64,000 nt of DNA from Sunxiuqinia sp965230765 (GTDB lineage Bacteria > Bacteroidota > Bacteroidia > Bacteroidales > Prolixibacteraceae). The stretch lies in contig CBDDLR010000001.1 of NCBI GenBank assembly GCA_965230765.1, positions 2,108,001-2,172,000 of the forward strand. Reading direction: 5' to 3'. This document shows positions 43,510-52,425 of this stretch, in pieces (within the stretch, counting starts at the first letter, position 1; the number at the start of each line of letters is the position of its first letter). Made by a program: the position numbers and the translations under genes. The notes under the pieces were generated by a model. The model made no database searches and was not told the origin of the DNA. It worked only from the letters and a program-made list of their open reading frames with translations.

Positions 43510-44880
43510 ATGTATAAAACCGAAATAAGAGGAAAACTAATCGATGGGGACAAGTCCCTAAAGCAGATTTCAAGTGAAATTTTAGCCCCGATTGATGCCA
43601 AAACTCCGATTTGGTGGCACATTGCATTGCTAGTTAGCCTTGTTATGTTTGGCTGGGGGATTTACTGTAAATATGTAACCATAACAGTTGGTATTGGTAC
43701 CTGGGGTGTAAACAATACTGTTGGCTGGGGATGGGCAATCATCAATTTTGTTTGGTGGATTGGAATTGGTCATGCTGGTACTGCATTCTCTATATTCTTG
43801 CTGATATTAAGACAAAAATGGCGTACAGCAATTAACCGGGCAGCAGAGGCAATGACGGTAGTTGCTGTGGGTTGTGCAGGTCTTTTCCCGCTTTTACACA
43901 TGGGGCGCCCCTGGTTGTTTTTCTATATTTTCCCTTACCCGAATACCCGCGGGCCGCTTTGGGTGAATTTTAACTCACCCTTGTTTTGGGATTTCGTGGC
44001 CATTTCTGCATACTTGCTTATTTCTGCAAGTTTTTGGTATTTCGGGATGGTTCCAGATTTTGCAACTATTCGTGATACTACCAAATCAAAAATCAAGAAA
44101 AATGTGTATGGCTTCTTTTCATTTGGTTGGACAGGGTCATCCAAAGAGTGGTTACGCTACGAAGCACTTGCATTTGTGCTGGGCGGTATCGCTGCTGTGT
44201 TGGTAGTTTCGGTACACTCCATTGTATCTACCGACTTTGCCGTTTCAGTTGAGCCTGGCTGGCACACCACAATTTTCCCACCTTACTTTGTTGTTGGGGC
44301 GATATTCTCTGGTTTTGCCATGGTATTGACACTGGTTACACTAATGCGCAAACTTTATAAAATGAATGATTTCATTACCGATTCGCACGTGGATGCTGTT
44401 TGTCGGATCCTGATTTTCATTTCATTAATAATGGGTACAGCCTACATGACTGAAATTTTTATGGCCTGGTATTCAGGATCAGAATATGAATTTTTTACTT
44501 TTTTCAAAAACCGGATTACCGGTGATTATGCCTTCCAGTTTTGGGCAATGTTCACCTGCAATGCGTTAGTTCCGCAACTATTCTGGTTCAAAAAAATTAG
44601 AAGCAATATCTGGATCGTTTTCATTATTTCAATATTAATCAATATTGGTATGTGGTATGAACGGTTCAATATTGTGATCACATCACTAACAAAGAATTAT
44701 ATCCCTGCAAATTGGGCTACTTATTCGCCTTCGATGATTGAGATAGGCCTATATGTAGGAACGCTGGGAATGTTCTCTGTGGGTGTATTGCTGTTTTTCC
44801 GTTACATACCAATGATTGCAGTATCTGAGGTGAAAAGTGTAGCGAAATTTGATAAAGATTTAGATCCTGATCATCATTAA
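43510..44880 (+). CDS. actC: Alternative complex III NrfD-like membrane subunit
   Basis: 456-residue integral membrane protein of the PsrC/NrfD type with about ten helices; it provides one of the quinol-facing subunits of ACIII. The segment WWIGIGHAGTAFSIFLLILRQKWR with its buried His is typical of the family. It follows actB by 17 bases and precedes actD by 10 bases. Confidence 0.92.
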   Translation: MYKTEIRGKLIDGDKSLKQISSEILAPIDAKTPIWWHIALLVSLVMFGWGIYCKYVTITVGIGTWGVNNTVGWGWAIINFVWWIGIGHAGTAFSIFLLILRQKWRTAINRAAEAMTVVAVGCAGLFPLLHMGRPWLFFYIFPYPNTRGPLWVNFNSPLFWDFVAISAYLLISASFWYFGMVPDFATIRDTTKSKIKKNVYGFFSFGWTGSSKEWLRYEALAFVLGGIAAVLVVSVHSIVSTDFAVSVEPGWHTTIFPPYFVVGAIFSGFAMVLTLVTLMRKLYKMNDFITDSHVDAVCRILIFISLIMGTAYMTEIFMAWYSGSEYEFFTFFKNRITGDYAFQFWAMFTCNALVPQLFWFKKIRSNIWIVFIISILINIGMWYERFNIVITSLTKNYIPANWATYSPSMIEIGLYVGTLGMFSVGVLLFFRYIPMIAVSEVKSVAKFDKDLDPDHH

Positions 44881-44890
44881 AGAATAAGTT

Positions 44891-45364
44891 ATGGTTGGTG
44901 TATTTGACAATGAATTTGATTTGGTAGAAGCTTTTGAAAAGGTGAAAGCCAAAGGCGTTAAAGTAAAAGAAGTGTACACGCCTTACCCGATCCACAAAAT
45001 ACTTGAGGGAATGGGTAAAAAGACACGAATTACACATGCCGCTTTCTTTTTCGGATTGTTTGGGGCATTATCTGTTTTGGGTGGAATGTATTATGCTTCG
45101 GTTATTAGCTGGCCGCTCAATTTTGGTGGGAAACCATTCAACACATTTCCTTCGTTTATGGTGGTCGCCATCGTAGCAACGATCTTAATTGTTACAATTT
45201 TGACTTTGTTTACATTTTCGGCTCGAGCTAAAATATTTCCGGGCAAACAGGCTGAAATTATTGATGATCGTGCTACAGACAATAAGTTTGTAATGGTACT
45301 GGAATCAGATGAAAAAGAAATAGAAAGTATCCTGAAAGAAAATGGTGCTTCTGAAGTTTATTAA
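44891..45364 (+). CDS. actD: Alternative complex III subunit ActD (DUF3341)
   Basis: 157-residue DUF3341 protein. A short soluble N-terminus begins VGVFDNEFDLVEAFEKVKAKG, and two membrane helices follow (about 55-75 and 95-117). It is a structural subunit of ACIII without cofactors. Position 10 bases after actC and 21 bases before actE is as in other act operons. Confidence 0.9.
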   Translation: MVGVFDNEFDLVEAFEKVKAKGVKVKEVYTPYPIHKILEGMGKKTRITHAAFFFGLFGALSVLGGMYYASVISWPLNFGGKPFNTFPSFMVVAIVATILIVTILTLFTFSARAKIFPGKQAEIIDDRATDNKFVMVLESDEKEIESILKENGASEVY

Positions 45365-45385
45365 CGAATTTGTTCAAACAAGAAT

Positions 45386-45955
45386 ATGATGTACCTGAAA
45401 CGTGGAATCCAATTAGTCGCAGTTTTTGTGTTGGTGTTGATTATTTCGTCGTGCGATCACAGCAGGAACAATCCTGGCTGGCAGTACGGAGATGATATGG
45501 TGACTTCGCCAGCTTATGAAAGCTATACGGCCAATCCGAATTTCAAGGATGGCAAAACCATGCAATCAAGTATTGAAGGTACTATCCCCAGGGGGTTTAT
45601 GCCTTATCCTTATCAGAAAACCGATGAAGACAGGTTACTTGCCGGGGAAGTGTTGGAAAACCCACTTATGGCAACACCAGATAATATGGCAAGGGGTGAA
45701 AAAGTATATGGCATTTTCTGTGCAAGCTGCCATGGCGACAAAGGTGATGGCCAAGGCAATTTGTATACCACAAAGAAATATCCTTATCCACCAGCAAATC
45801 TGTTGACTGATAAAATAAGAACAGCTCCGGATGGCGATATTTACCATGTGATCTCAGTTGGCTGGGGTGTGATGGCTGAACACGGTTCGATGATTTTGCC
45901 GGAAGACCGTTGGAAAGCGGTGCTTTACATTAAAAACGAATTGCATAAGAACTAA
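45386..45955 (+). CDS. actE: Alternative complex III monoheme cytochrome c lipoprotein
   Basis: 189-residue lipoprotein (lipobox ISSC at about residue 23) with one cytochrome c domain holding CASCH and a distal Met in the C-terminal part (HGSMILPEDRW). It is thought to pass electrons from ActA to the terminal oxidase. Between actD and actF. Confidence 0.92.
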   Translation: MMYLKRGIQLVAVFVLVLIISSCDHSRNNPGWQYGDDMVTSPAYESYTANPNFKDGKTMQSSIEGTIPRGFMPYPYQKTDEDRLLAGEVLENPLMATPDNMARGEKVYGIFCASCHGDKGDGQGNLYTTKKYPYPPANLLTDKIRTAPDGDIYHVISVGWGVMAEHGSMILPEDRWKAVLYIKNELHKN

Positions 45956-45972
45956 CGAAAGCATAATAAGCT

Positions 45973-47133
45973 ATGGAAGAAAAATTTGTAGTACCACAAA
46001 AACTAAAATACATTACTTACGGGCTGATTGCTGTTGGGGTAATTTCATTAGCTATTGCTTTTTTTACCGACCCTGTTCGTGGGTGGGCAAACTACCTGTT
46101 GAATAACTTTTACTTTGTTTCATTAGCTGTGGGTGCTTCATTTTTTATTGGCATTCAATACATTTCCCAATCAGGATGGTCGGCAGCGTTTAAGCGCATT
46201 CCCGAAGCTATGTCAGCGTATTTGCCGTTTGCTGCGGTATTGTTTATTATATTGCTTTTTGGTGTGCATTCGTTGTACGAGTGGTCGCATGAAGAAGCAG
46301 TTGCCACGGATGAATTAATTAAGCACAAATCGCCCTATCTGAACTTTCCTTTCTTCGCAGTGAGGGTAGTGATCTTCTTTGGCCTTTGGATATTGCTGAC
46401 TAAAATGATGCGAAAGGTTTCAATAAAAGAAGACATCGAAGGTGGGCTTGCTCACTTTCATCGTTCAGAGCATCTTTCAAAAATTTTCATTTTTGTTATT
46501 GCTATAACTTTCTCAGCCTTTGCAGTTGACATGATCATGTCGTTGGAAGTGCATTGGTTTAGTACAATTTTTGCTGCGAAAGCATTTATTGCAGCCTTTT
46601 TGCATGGTTCAGCAGTCATTACCTTAATCGTAATTATTCTAAACAAAACTGGACATCTGAAAATCCTGAACAGATCGCATTTGCACGATTTTACCCGTTA
46701 TATGTTTATGCTATCCATTGTTTGGGGGTATTTCAACTTTGCACAATTTATGCTTATCTGGTACGGAAATATACCTGAGGAAACGCACTTTTACGTTCAC
46801 CGCTGGCATGGAGCATTTAAAATTTTATTCTACGTAAATATTGTTTTGAATTGGTTAATCCCATTCTTGTTCCTGATGCCAAGGAAAAACTCCAGAAGTA
46901 GGATGGTAATGGTTCCTGTAATTATTTTGTTGATGATTGGGCAGTATGTGGAATTGTATTATGAAATTTGGCCTGCTACGGTTCATGAGGCAAAATTTGG
47001 TTTGGTAGAGGTTGGTATTTTCCTTGGATTTCTTGGTTTATTCACGCTAGTGGTAGTAACAACCCTTGCAAAAGCAAACCTGGTTCCTAAAAACCATCCA
47101 TACCTTGAGGAAAGTTTGCACCATCATTTTTAA
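45973..47133 (+). CDS. actF: Alternative complex III membrane subunit ActF
   Basis: 386-residue membrane protein with ten helices, related to the ActC/NrfD-like fold but of the quinol:cytochrome c oxidoreductase-specific type. It is the last gene of the act operon, 17 bases after actE, and is followed by a clear terminator. Conserved His and Trp in the HFHRSEHLSK and HRWHGAFK regions fit the family. Confidence 0.9.
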   Translation: MEEKFVVPQKLKYITYGLIAVGVISLAIAFFTDPVRGWANYLLNNFYFVSLAVGASFFIGIQYISQSGWSAAFKRIPEAMSAYLPFAAVLFIILLFGVHSLYEWSHEEAVATDELIKHKSPYLNFPFFAVRVVIFFGLWILLTKMMRKVSIKEDIEGGLAHFHRSEHLSKIFIFVIAITFSAFAVDMIMSLEVHWFSTIFAAKAFIAAFLHGSAVITLIVIILNKTGHLKILNRSHLHDFTRYMFMLSIVWGYFNFAQFMLIWYGNIPEETHFYVHRWHGAFKILFYVNIVLNWLIPFLFLMPRKNSRSRMVMVPVIILLMIGQYVELYYEIWPATVHEAKFGLVEVGIFLGFLGLFTLVVVTTLAKANLVPKNHPYLEESLHHHF

Positions 47134-47156
47134 AATAAAAAATATATTCGATATAG

Positions 47157-47186
47157 GGGAATTGATTCGTTTCAGTTCCCTTTTTT
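47157..47186 (+). terminator. Terminator of the act operon
   Basis: GGGAATTGA pairs with TCAGTTCCC (one G-T wobble) around TTCGTT, followed by TTTTTT. It separates the act operon from the sulfatase gene. Confidence 0.8.
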
Positions 47187-47202
47187 ATGCTGTAAATTAT
47201 AG

Positions 47203-47232
47203 TTGCTTATATTTAAAAATAATGTAATTTTA
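47203..47232 (+). promoter_or_regulatory. Putative promoter of the sulfatase gene
   Basis: TTG (47203-47205), 19-base spacer and TAATTTTA (47225-47232), one base off the TAnnTTTG box. The start codon is 44 bases downstream. Confidence 0.4.
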
Positions 47233-47275
47233 CCCACCAGTACCTACTAGTTAGAATTATCAAAACTAAACTACT

Positions 47276-48793
47276 ATGAAGAAATTAATTATTTCCTTGT
47301 TTGTTTGCTTAGCAATTTTCTCCTGTACTACTAAGCAACAAGAAGTTGAAAAGCCGAACATCATTGTTATTTATGTTGATGACCTTGGTTATGGAGACAT
47401 TGGAGCCAATGGTGCAAAAGGCGTAAACACACCGGTACTTGATAAAATGGTTGCTGAAGGGGTTAACTTTACCGATGCCCACTGTTCTGCAGCAACCTGC
47501 ACCCCTTCACGATATTCTTTGTTGACGGGTAAATATGCGTTTAGGGACAAGGCTGGTATTTTGCCTGGAGATGCACCTTTGTTAATTGATCCTACAAAGG
47601 AAACGATGCCAAAAATGCTTCAACGTGCAGGATATGCTACTGCAGTAGTTGGGAAATGGCATTTAGGGCTTGGCAGGGGTAAAGTTAATTGGAATGAAGA
47701 AGTTACCCCCGGACCTCGTGAGATTGGCTTTGATTACAGCTTCCTAATTCCTGCAACAGGTGACCGTGTACCTTGTGTATACATGGAGAATCAGAAGGTA
47801 GTTGGATTGAATCCTGAAAACCCGATTTCAGTAAGTTATAAAAAACCGTTCGAAGGTATTTCTATTGGATATGAACATCCTGAATTGCTAAGACAAGCTG
47901 CTGACCGTCAGCATAGTGGAAGCATTATCAATGGAATTAGCCGTATTGGTTATATGAAAGGTGGGGAAGAGGCTCATTGGGTTGATGAAGATTTCCCATA
48001 TGTTCTTACCGAAAAAGCGGTCAACTTTATTGATGGTAATAAAGAGAAGCCTTTCTTCCTTTATTTTGCTTTCCACGACATTCACGTACCACGAATTCCT
48101 CATCCTGATTTTATTGGGAAAAGTGAAATGGGGCCTCGCGGAGATGCAATTGCCCAGGTTGACTGGTGCACAGGACAAATAGTAGCTAAGCTTGAAGAAC
48201 TTGGCTTGGCTGAAAATACCTTGATCATTTTTAGTAGTGACAATGGCCCCGTTTTAGATGATGGCTATGCTGATGAGGCAGAGGATAAACTGGGTGATCA
48301 TGATCCTGCCGGTGGTTTGCGTGGTGGAAAATATAGTGCTTTTGAGGCTGGAACACGAGTGCCAACCATAACGTATTGGCCAGGTAAAGTAAAACCCGGT
48401 GTGAGTGGTGCCTTACTGACACAGACAGACCTTTACGCTTCTTTTGCTGAATTGGTGGGCATGGAATTGCAGGAAGGCGAAGCTCCTGACAGTAAAGGTA
48501 TGCTGGATGCCTGGTTGGGGAAATCTGAAAAAGGCCGCGAGGTGATGTTGGAAGAATCGTTCACGTTAGGAATCAGAAAAGGAAATTGGAAGTACATTGA
48601 ACCACAAAGGGGAAAAAGCCCGGGATGGATCAAGAACAAAAAGATTGAAGGTGGTTTTGGAAATGAAGATCAACTTTACAATTTGACTGAAGATTTAGGT
48701 GAGCAGAACAATGTGGCTGCAGATCATCCTGAAGTTGTTGAAGAAATGAAAAAGCTTCTGGAAGAAATTCGAACGAACGAAGTAACTAGATAA
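47276..48793 (+). CDS. Sulfatase (arylsulfatase-like), exported lipoprotein
   Basis: 505-residue S1-family sulfatase with an N-terminal lipoprotein signal (Cys at about 17 in AIFSC). The first metal motif is VDDLGYGD, and the formylglycine motif is C75-T-P-S-R, so a maturation enzyme (anSME-type) is required to activate it. Later metal-binding residues are in FSSDNGP. Such enzymes strip sulfate esters from marine polysaccharides; the substrate is not evident here and no polysaccharide locus is adjacent. It has its own promoter and terminator. Confidence 0.93.
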   Translation: MKKLIISLFVCLAIFSCTTKQQEVEKPNIIVIYVDDLGYGDIGANGAKGVNTPVLDKMVAEGVNFTDAHCSAATCTPSRYSLLTGKYAFRDKAGILPGDAPLLIDPTKETMPKMLQRAGYATAVVGKWHLGLGRGKVNWNEEVTPGPREIGFDYSFLIPATGDRVPCVYMENQKVVGLNPENPISVSYKKPFEGISIGYEHPELLRQAADRQHSGSIINGISRIGYMKGGEEAHWVDEDFPYVLTEKAVNFIDGNKEKPFFLYFAFHDIHVPRIPHPDFIGKSEMGPRGDAIAQVDWCTGQIVAKLEELGLAENTLIIFSSDNGPVLDDGYADEAEDKLGDHDPAGGLRGGKYSAFEAGTRVPTITYWPGKVKPGVSGALLTQTDLYASFAELVGMELQEGEAPDSKGMLDAWLGKSEKGREVMLEESFTLGIRKGNWKYIEPQRGKSPGWIKNKKIEGGFGNEDQLYNLTEDLGEQNNVAADHPEVVEEMKKLLEEIRTNEVTR

Positions 48794-48862
48794 GTTTGGG
48801 AGTAGAAATTTCTAAAAGTAGTTAAAGGAAGTTGAAACTTTTACACCCAATAATATTTTTAA

Positions 48863-48889
48863 GGCCTGGCTTTTGCCGGGTCTTTTTTT
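48863..48889 (+). terminator. Terminator of the sulfatase gene
   Basis: GGCCTGGC pairs with GCCGGGTC (two G-T wobbles) around TTTT, followed by seven T. Confidence 0.8.
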
Positions 48890-48954
48890 GCTTGAAATTT
48901 ATCGAAAAATGGACTAAATTTCTATGGTGGATTATCAACCAGACCAACAATCAT

Positions 48955-49335
48955 ATGAACAAAAAAAGGAAAAAAACCATTGAAAGATATATCCAGGCCT
49001 ACAACCAGTTTGATGTTGAAGGCATGATTAAAGATCTACATCAGGATGTAGTTTTTGAAAACTATTCAGGTAATGAACTATCCTTGTCAATTAAAGGGAT
49101 TGATGAGTTTAAAAATCAGGCTGAAACTTCTAAAGGATATTTCTCAAAACGAGAACAGGAAATTTCTAATTGGGTCATTAAAGGCGATGTGATTGAAGTG
49201 GGTATTAATTTTAGGGCTACACTAGCAATTGATTTCCCTAACGGGATGAAGGCTGGTAATGAGTTATCACTCAACGGAAAATCCATTTTTCAATTTTCAG
49301 AAGGAAAGATTGTTCGAATAACCGATAAAAGTTAA
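48955..49335 (+). CDS. NTF2-like (SnoaL-type) small protein
   Basis: 126-residue protein with the nuclear-transport-factor-2-like fold pattern: ERYIQAYNQFDVEGMIKDLHQDVVFEN at the start, then the GIDEFKNQAET helix and paired beta strands. The family includes isomerases, dehydratases and ligand-binding domains, so no activity can be named. I start at MNKKRKK (48955), since the sequence before it crosses the terminator. It converges on the next gene with a 7-base gap. Confidence 0.75.
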   Translation: MNKKRKKTIERYIQAYNQFDVEGMIKDLHQDVVFENYSGNELSLSIKGIDEFKNQAETSKGYFSKREQEISNWVIKGDVIEVGINFRATLAIDFPNGMKAGNELSLNGKSIFQFSEGKIVRITDKS

Positions 49336-49342
49336 AATTGAC

Positions 49343-49747
49343 TTACTCGCTTTTATTCTGCTTTTTCTTAAAAAAAGCTAAGCGTTTTTCATTGCCATTT
49401 TGCTTGCTGGTTCTTGATTTCTCAACCAATTTAATGATGGTGATTTCTTCAAGCGAATTGGTCAGGCTTGATATTTCAACTGTTGATGGCAGATAACCAT
49501 TTAAACTAATCATTAATGTTGAAGAATCCCCTGGAATATTCCAAAGCCTGAATTCACCTTGCTTATTGGTAATGGTGCCAATACCTGTTTGATCATTTTC
49601 AAGACTGATATTAACTCCAGATAACGGTTTGAGGGTGGTTTTGTCAACTACTTTTCCCCAAACGCTCATTGTTTCACCATTTCCTGCCAGCGAGGTAAAA
49701 AAGCAGGAAACAACAAATACAATGATTAAAAAGGGTACTTTTTTCAT
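49343..49747 (-). CDS. Exported carboxypeptidase-regulatory-like domain protein
   Basis: 134-residue secreted protein. A signal peptide (about 1-22) is followed by a carboxypeptidase D regulatory-like (transthyretin-type) domain: GKVVDKTTLKPLSGVNISLENDQTGIGTITNKQGEFRLWNIPGDSSTLMISLNGYLPS. Such domains are common in Bacteroidota surface proteins and in SusC-type receptors. Function is unknown. Single gene. Confidence 0.82.
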   Translation of the reverse strand: MKKVPFLIIVFVVSCFFTSLAGNGETMSVWGKVVDKTTLKPLSGVNISLENDQTGIGTITNKQGEFRLWNIPGDSSTLMISLNGYLPSTVEISSLTNSLEEITIIKLVEKSRTSKQNGNEKRLAFFKKKQNKSE

Positions 49748-49840
49748 GGCAGTTTCTTGTTTCTATTTACTTAGACAAGAATTGCGCCAAAAAGGTTGCT
49801 TAATATGTGTTAATTTTTTATTGTATTTTGTTAAGCAAGC

Positions 49841-50683
49841 TCACTTCTGTTGACTGTAAAAGAATTCTTCGAGCGTGGTACGTGGTTCGCCAAGTAGTGC
49901 CCATGTTTTGTCAGCAACAAATTTTTCCTGAAAGTTTTCGTAATAGGACAGAAGCTTTCCAAATGCACCCATTTCTTTTTTGATAATTTGTTTTTCAATT
50001 TGAATTTCAGGATTGGTAATTTCTAAAAAGCATTTACCAGCTTGCTCAAAAGTAAGTGCTTTATTGCCCTGAACGGCAAACTCACGATTATAAGCTTGGG
50101 TATTTCCAATTGCAGCAGTTAGCTGGTCGGCAAAATCGGTTGTATTGGTCCAGTAAAACGGGTTTTCATCCTTACCGTAAACCATGAATTTATTGTCTTT
50201 GATAAACCAGGGCAGTGAATTTAAAAACCAACTTGGATGGAAAATAGTATATGCTATTCCGGATTCCTTTAAAATCGGATGTCCAACCGACCGGAGTTTA
50301 TTTGCTTCGTATATTTCACCTTTCACGTTAAACTCGGGATGCAATGCCCCAATTCCAGATATTTTCAGGATTTGTTTTATCGGCGTTTTTTTAGCCACTT
50401 CCACCACATTTCGTACTCCATCAATTTCAGGAACGAAGTCATCCTCGTATTTGCCTGCGGAAAGATTTAGGTAAAGATATTCAGTGCCCTGTAAAGCACT
50501 TTGAAGTGAATCTTTATCAGATAGGTCAGCGGCCAATATCTCTACACCCGTAGGTAAAACAGATTGCGCTTTAGCTACGTCCCTCACAATCGCAGTAACG
50601 TCAACACTGTTTTCCTGCAAACGCTTAATGATCGGTACCGCAAGTTTCCCGGTAGCACCAATAACTGTTAGTTTTCTGTACAT
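49841..50683 (-). CDS. NmrA-like NAD(P)-binding protein
   Basis: 280-residue atypical SDR of the NmrA/NAD(P)H-binding type. The Rossmann motif is TVIGATGKLAV at residues 7-17, and there is no complete YxxxK catalytic pair in the usual place. The related proteins are redox sensors or quinone reductases. It is the last gene of the cox-ctaB block, 3 bases after the heavy-metal-binding gene, which suggests cotranscription; its role in that context is unclear. Confidence 0.82.
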   Translation of the reverse strand: MYRKLTVIGATGKLAVPIIKRLQENSVDVTAIVRDVAKAQSVLPTGVEILAADLSDKDSLQSALQGTEYLYLNLSAGKYEDDFVPEIDGVRNVVEVAKKTPIKQILKISGIGALHPEFNVKGEIYEANKLRSVGHPILKESGIAYTIFHPSWFLNSLPWFIKDNKFMVYGKDENPFYWTNTTDFADQLTAAIGNTQAYNREFAVQGNKALTFEQAGKCFLEITNPEIQIEKQIIKKEMGAFGKLLSYYENFQEKFVADKTWALLGEPRTTLEEFFYSQQK

Positions 50684-50686
50684 ATA

Positions 50687-50992
50687 TTATTTAACAACTT
50701 TGAAGCCTCTTTTCTCGATCGCCTCAGCAATTTGTTTTTTATCGGTTTTCGAAGGATCAAATACAACCAAAGTAGTTGAGTCTTCATGATTTGCTTGAAC
50801 TTCGGAAATACCTTCAAGGGCAGTTACGCCTTTATGAACCGACATTTCACAATGATCGCAAGTCATGCCTTCTACTTGAAATACGATTTCTACTGGTTCG
50901 GCAGGAGTTGTTTCTTGTTTCGGTTTTTGGTTTGAAGTACAGGCAAAAAGTACCGTAGTAAGAATTAGAATGAGTAAGATTTTGAGTTTCAT
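50687..50992 (-). CDS. Heavy-metal-associated (HMA) lipoprotein
   Basis: 101-residue exported protein: a lipoprotein signal (Cys18 in LFACTS), a short linker, and an HMA domain (about 38-100) with the metal motif MTCDHC (Cys45, Cys48). HMA domains bind Cu(I) or other soft metals. The gene lies 23 bases after the DUF302 gene and 3 bases before the NmrA-like gene, downstream of ctaB in the cytochrome oxidase block, so a copper-delivery role for the oxidases is a reasonable inference. Confidence 0.85.
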   Translation of the reverse strand: MKLKILLILILTTVLFACTSNQKPKQETTPAEPVEIVFQVEGMTCDHCEMSVHKGVTALEGISEVQANHEDSTTLVVFDPSKTDKKQIAEAIEKRGFKVVK

Positions 50993-51015
50993 CTGTTGAC
51001 TTTTTTGATTTCTTT

Positions 51016-51492
51016 TTACTTGAACAATGGTTTTAGAATATTTTCACTGTCATCTCCGGCATCTCCCATCACGGCTTTAATATTGCCACCAAGAAGTTTT
51101 GAAAGCAAGCCTGCATTCATTCGGGCAACATAAGTTTTACCATCATTTTTTTCGTAGATGGCCACACGGCAAGGCATCATGGCAGAAACATGCTTGTCGG
51201 TATCATTATCCAAAATGCGAACAGCAATATCTGGTTTACAGATGGAGAAAACTTTTACAGGTTTAACTGTAAAACCATGCTTCTTCATTGTTGCCTGTAA
51301 GTCATAATGATGTGGCATTGCCCACTGGTTTTCTTTCGTAGATTCAAAAATCATTTCTGCTGTAGTATCGAAATCGTATTTACTTTCGGAAACAGTAAAA
51401 ACCACTTTCGGAGCCAAAACAAATACGAAGATTACGCTTAAAAGTATTCCAACAATAAGACCGATTAAAAACATAGCTATTGTATTTTTCAT
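51016..51492 (-). CDS. DUF302-family membrane-anchored protein
   Basis: 158-residue protein with one N-terminal helix (about 5-27) and a DUF302 domain (about 45-150): TTAEMIFESTKENQWAMPHHYDLQATMKKHG, then ICKPDIAVRIL and MMPCRVAIYEKNDGKTYVARMN. DUF302 proteins are found with sulfur and metal genes; their function is unproven. The domain carries Cys in ICKPD and MPCR. It is 64 bases after ctaB in the same direction and precedes an HMA lipoprotein. Confidence 0.82.
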   Translation of the reverse strand: MKNTIAMFLIGLIVGILLSVIFVFVLAPKVVFTVSESKYDFDTTAEMIFESTKENQWAMPHHYDLQATMKKHGFTVKPVKVFSICKPDIAVRILDNDTDKHVSAMMPCRVAIYEKNDGKTYVARMNAGLLSKLLGGNIKAVMGDAGDDSENILKPLFK

Positions 51493-51555
51493 ATTGATGT
51501 TGATAGTTAAAAATCTAGATTCATCAATATAACATTCCTGGAAAACATTGGTTCA

Positions 51556-52422
51556 TTAACGATGAAAGAGACTATCGATAATCAAGGCGATCATCATAAA
51601 AAGATATAAGAAGTTAAGCTTAAAGAAAGTTTGCTTTGGGTGCAGGTTCTTTTTTACCAATAATTGCAATGTAGTTGATGCCAACAAATAAAAGATGTAG
51701 AAAATTAAAATAAACATAGCGGTATGCCCTTCAATTACTTTAAGTGCAATCAACATAGCAGAGGCGATTGTTGCCAGTATCCAGGTAAAGCTTAAACGTT
51801 TAATCTGATTGTCAGAGAAAATGTCGGTTAATGTAGGGTAGTTGACCAGCTTGTATTCTTTCCCAAACATTAACAAAAGCAACCAAAAATGAGGAATTTG
51901 TCCGATAAAGAAAAAAGCCGCTACCCAAAATATAGTTGGATGCGAAATAGGACCTCCGGCAGCCAACCAACCAATGTATGGAGGTAATGCACCAACCAAA
52001 GAGCCAGGTACAACTGCAAACGCTGTGTGTTTCTTTAGCGGTGTGTATAGAAGATTATAAGAAAACAGTGTAATTACGCTTGTAATCAGTGCCGCAATTG
52101 GGAGGTAGTTATACAACACCCAACCACCTGCCAAAAAGTAGCCAACAAATACCCAAACGGCAAACACAGGAGATATTTTTCCAGAAGGTATTGGCCTTTT
52201 TTGGGTTCTTGGCATTTGCGCATCTATTTTATGTTCTTGCCAATGGTTAATTGCCCCTGAGCTGCTTGACATTAAAAATACACCTAGTAGTAAATAAAGC
52301 GCCTGGGTGTCAATAACACCAGTAACTAAAGTGTATCCGGTTAATGCGGATAAAGCAATGGGCAAAGAAATGCGTGCTTTGCCCAGTTGTAATACTATTC
52401 GTATGTAGGAGATTATACTCAA
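51556..52422 (-). CDS. ctaB: Protoheme IX farnesyltransferase
   Basis: 288-residue UbiA-type prenyltransferase that converts heme B to heme O for heme-copper oxidases. It has about nine helices. The prenyl-diphosphate site is NHWQEHKIDAQMPRTQKRP, with the first acidic residue Glu where Asp is usual. It lies 4 bases after coxB, supplying the heme for the aa3 oxidase. Confidence 0.92.
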   Translation of the reverse strand: MSIISYIRIVLQLGKARISLPIALSALTGYTLVTGVIDTQALYLLLGVFLMSSSSGAINHWQEHKIDAQMPRTQKRPIPSGKISPVFAVWVFVGYFLAGGWVLYNYLPIAALITSVITLFSYNLLYTPLKKHTAFAVVPGSLVGALPPYIGWLAAGGPISHPTIFWVAAFFFIGQIPHFWLLLLMFGKEYKLVNYPTLTDIFSDNQIKRLSFTWILATIASAMLIALKVIEGHTAMFILIFYIFYLLASTTLQLLVKKNLHPKQTFFKLNFLYLFMMIALIIDSLFHR

Positions 52423-52425
52423 TTT

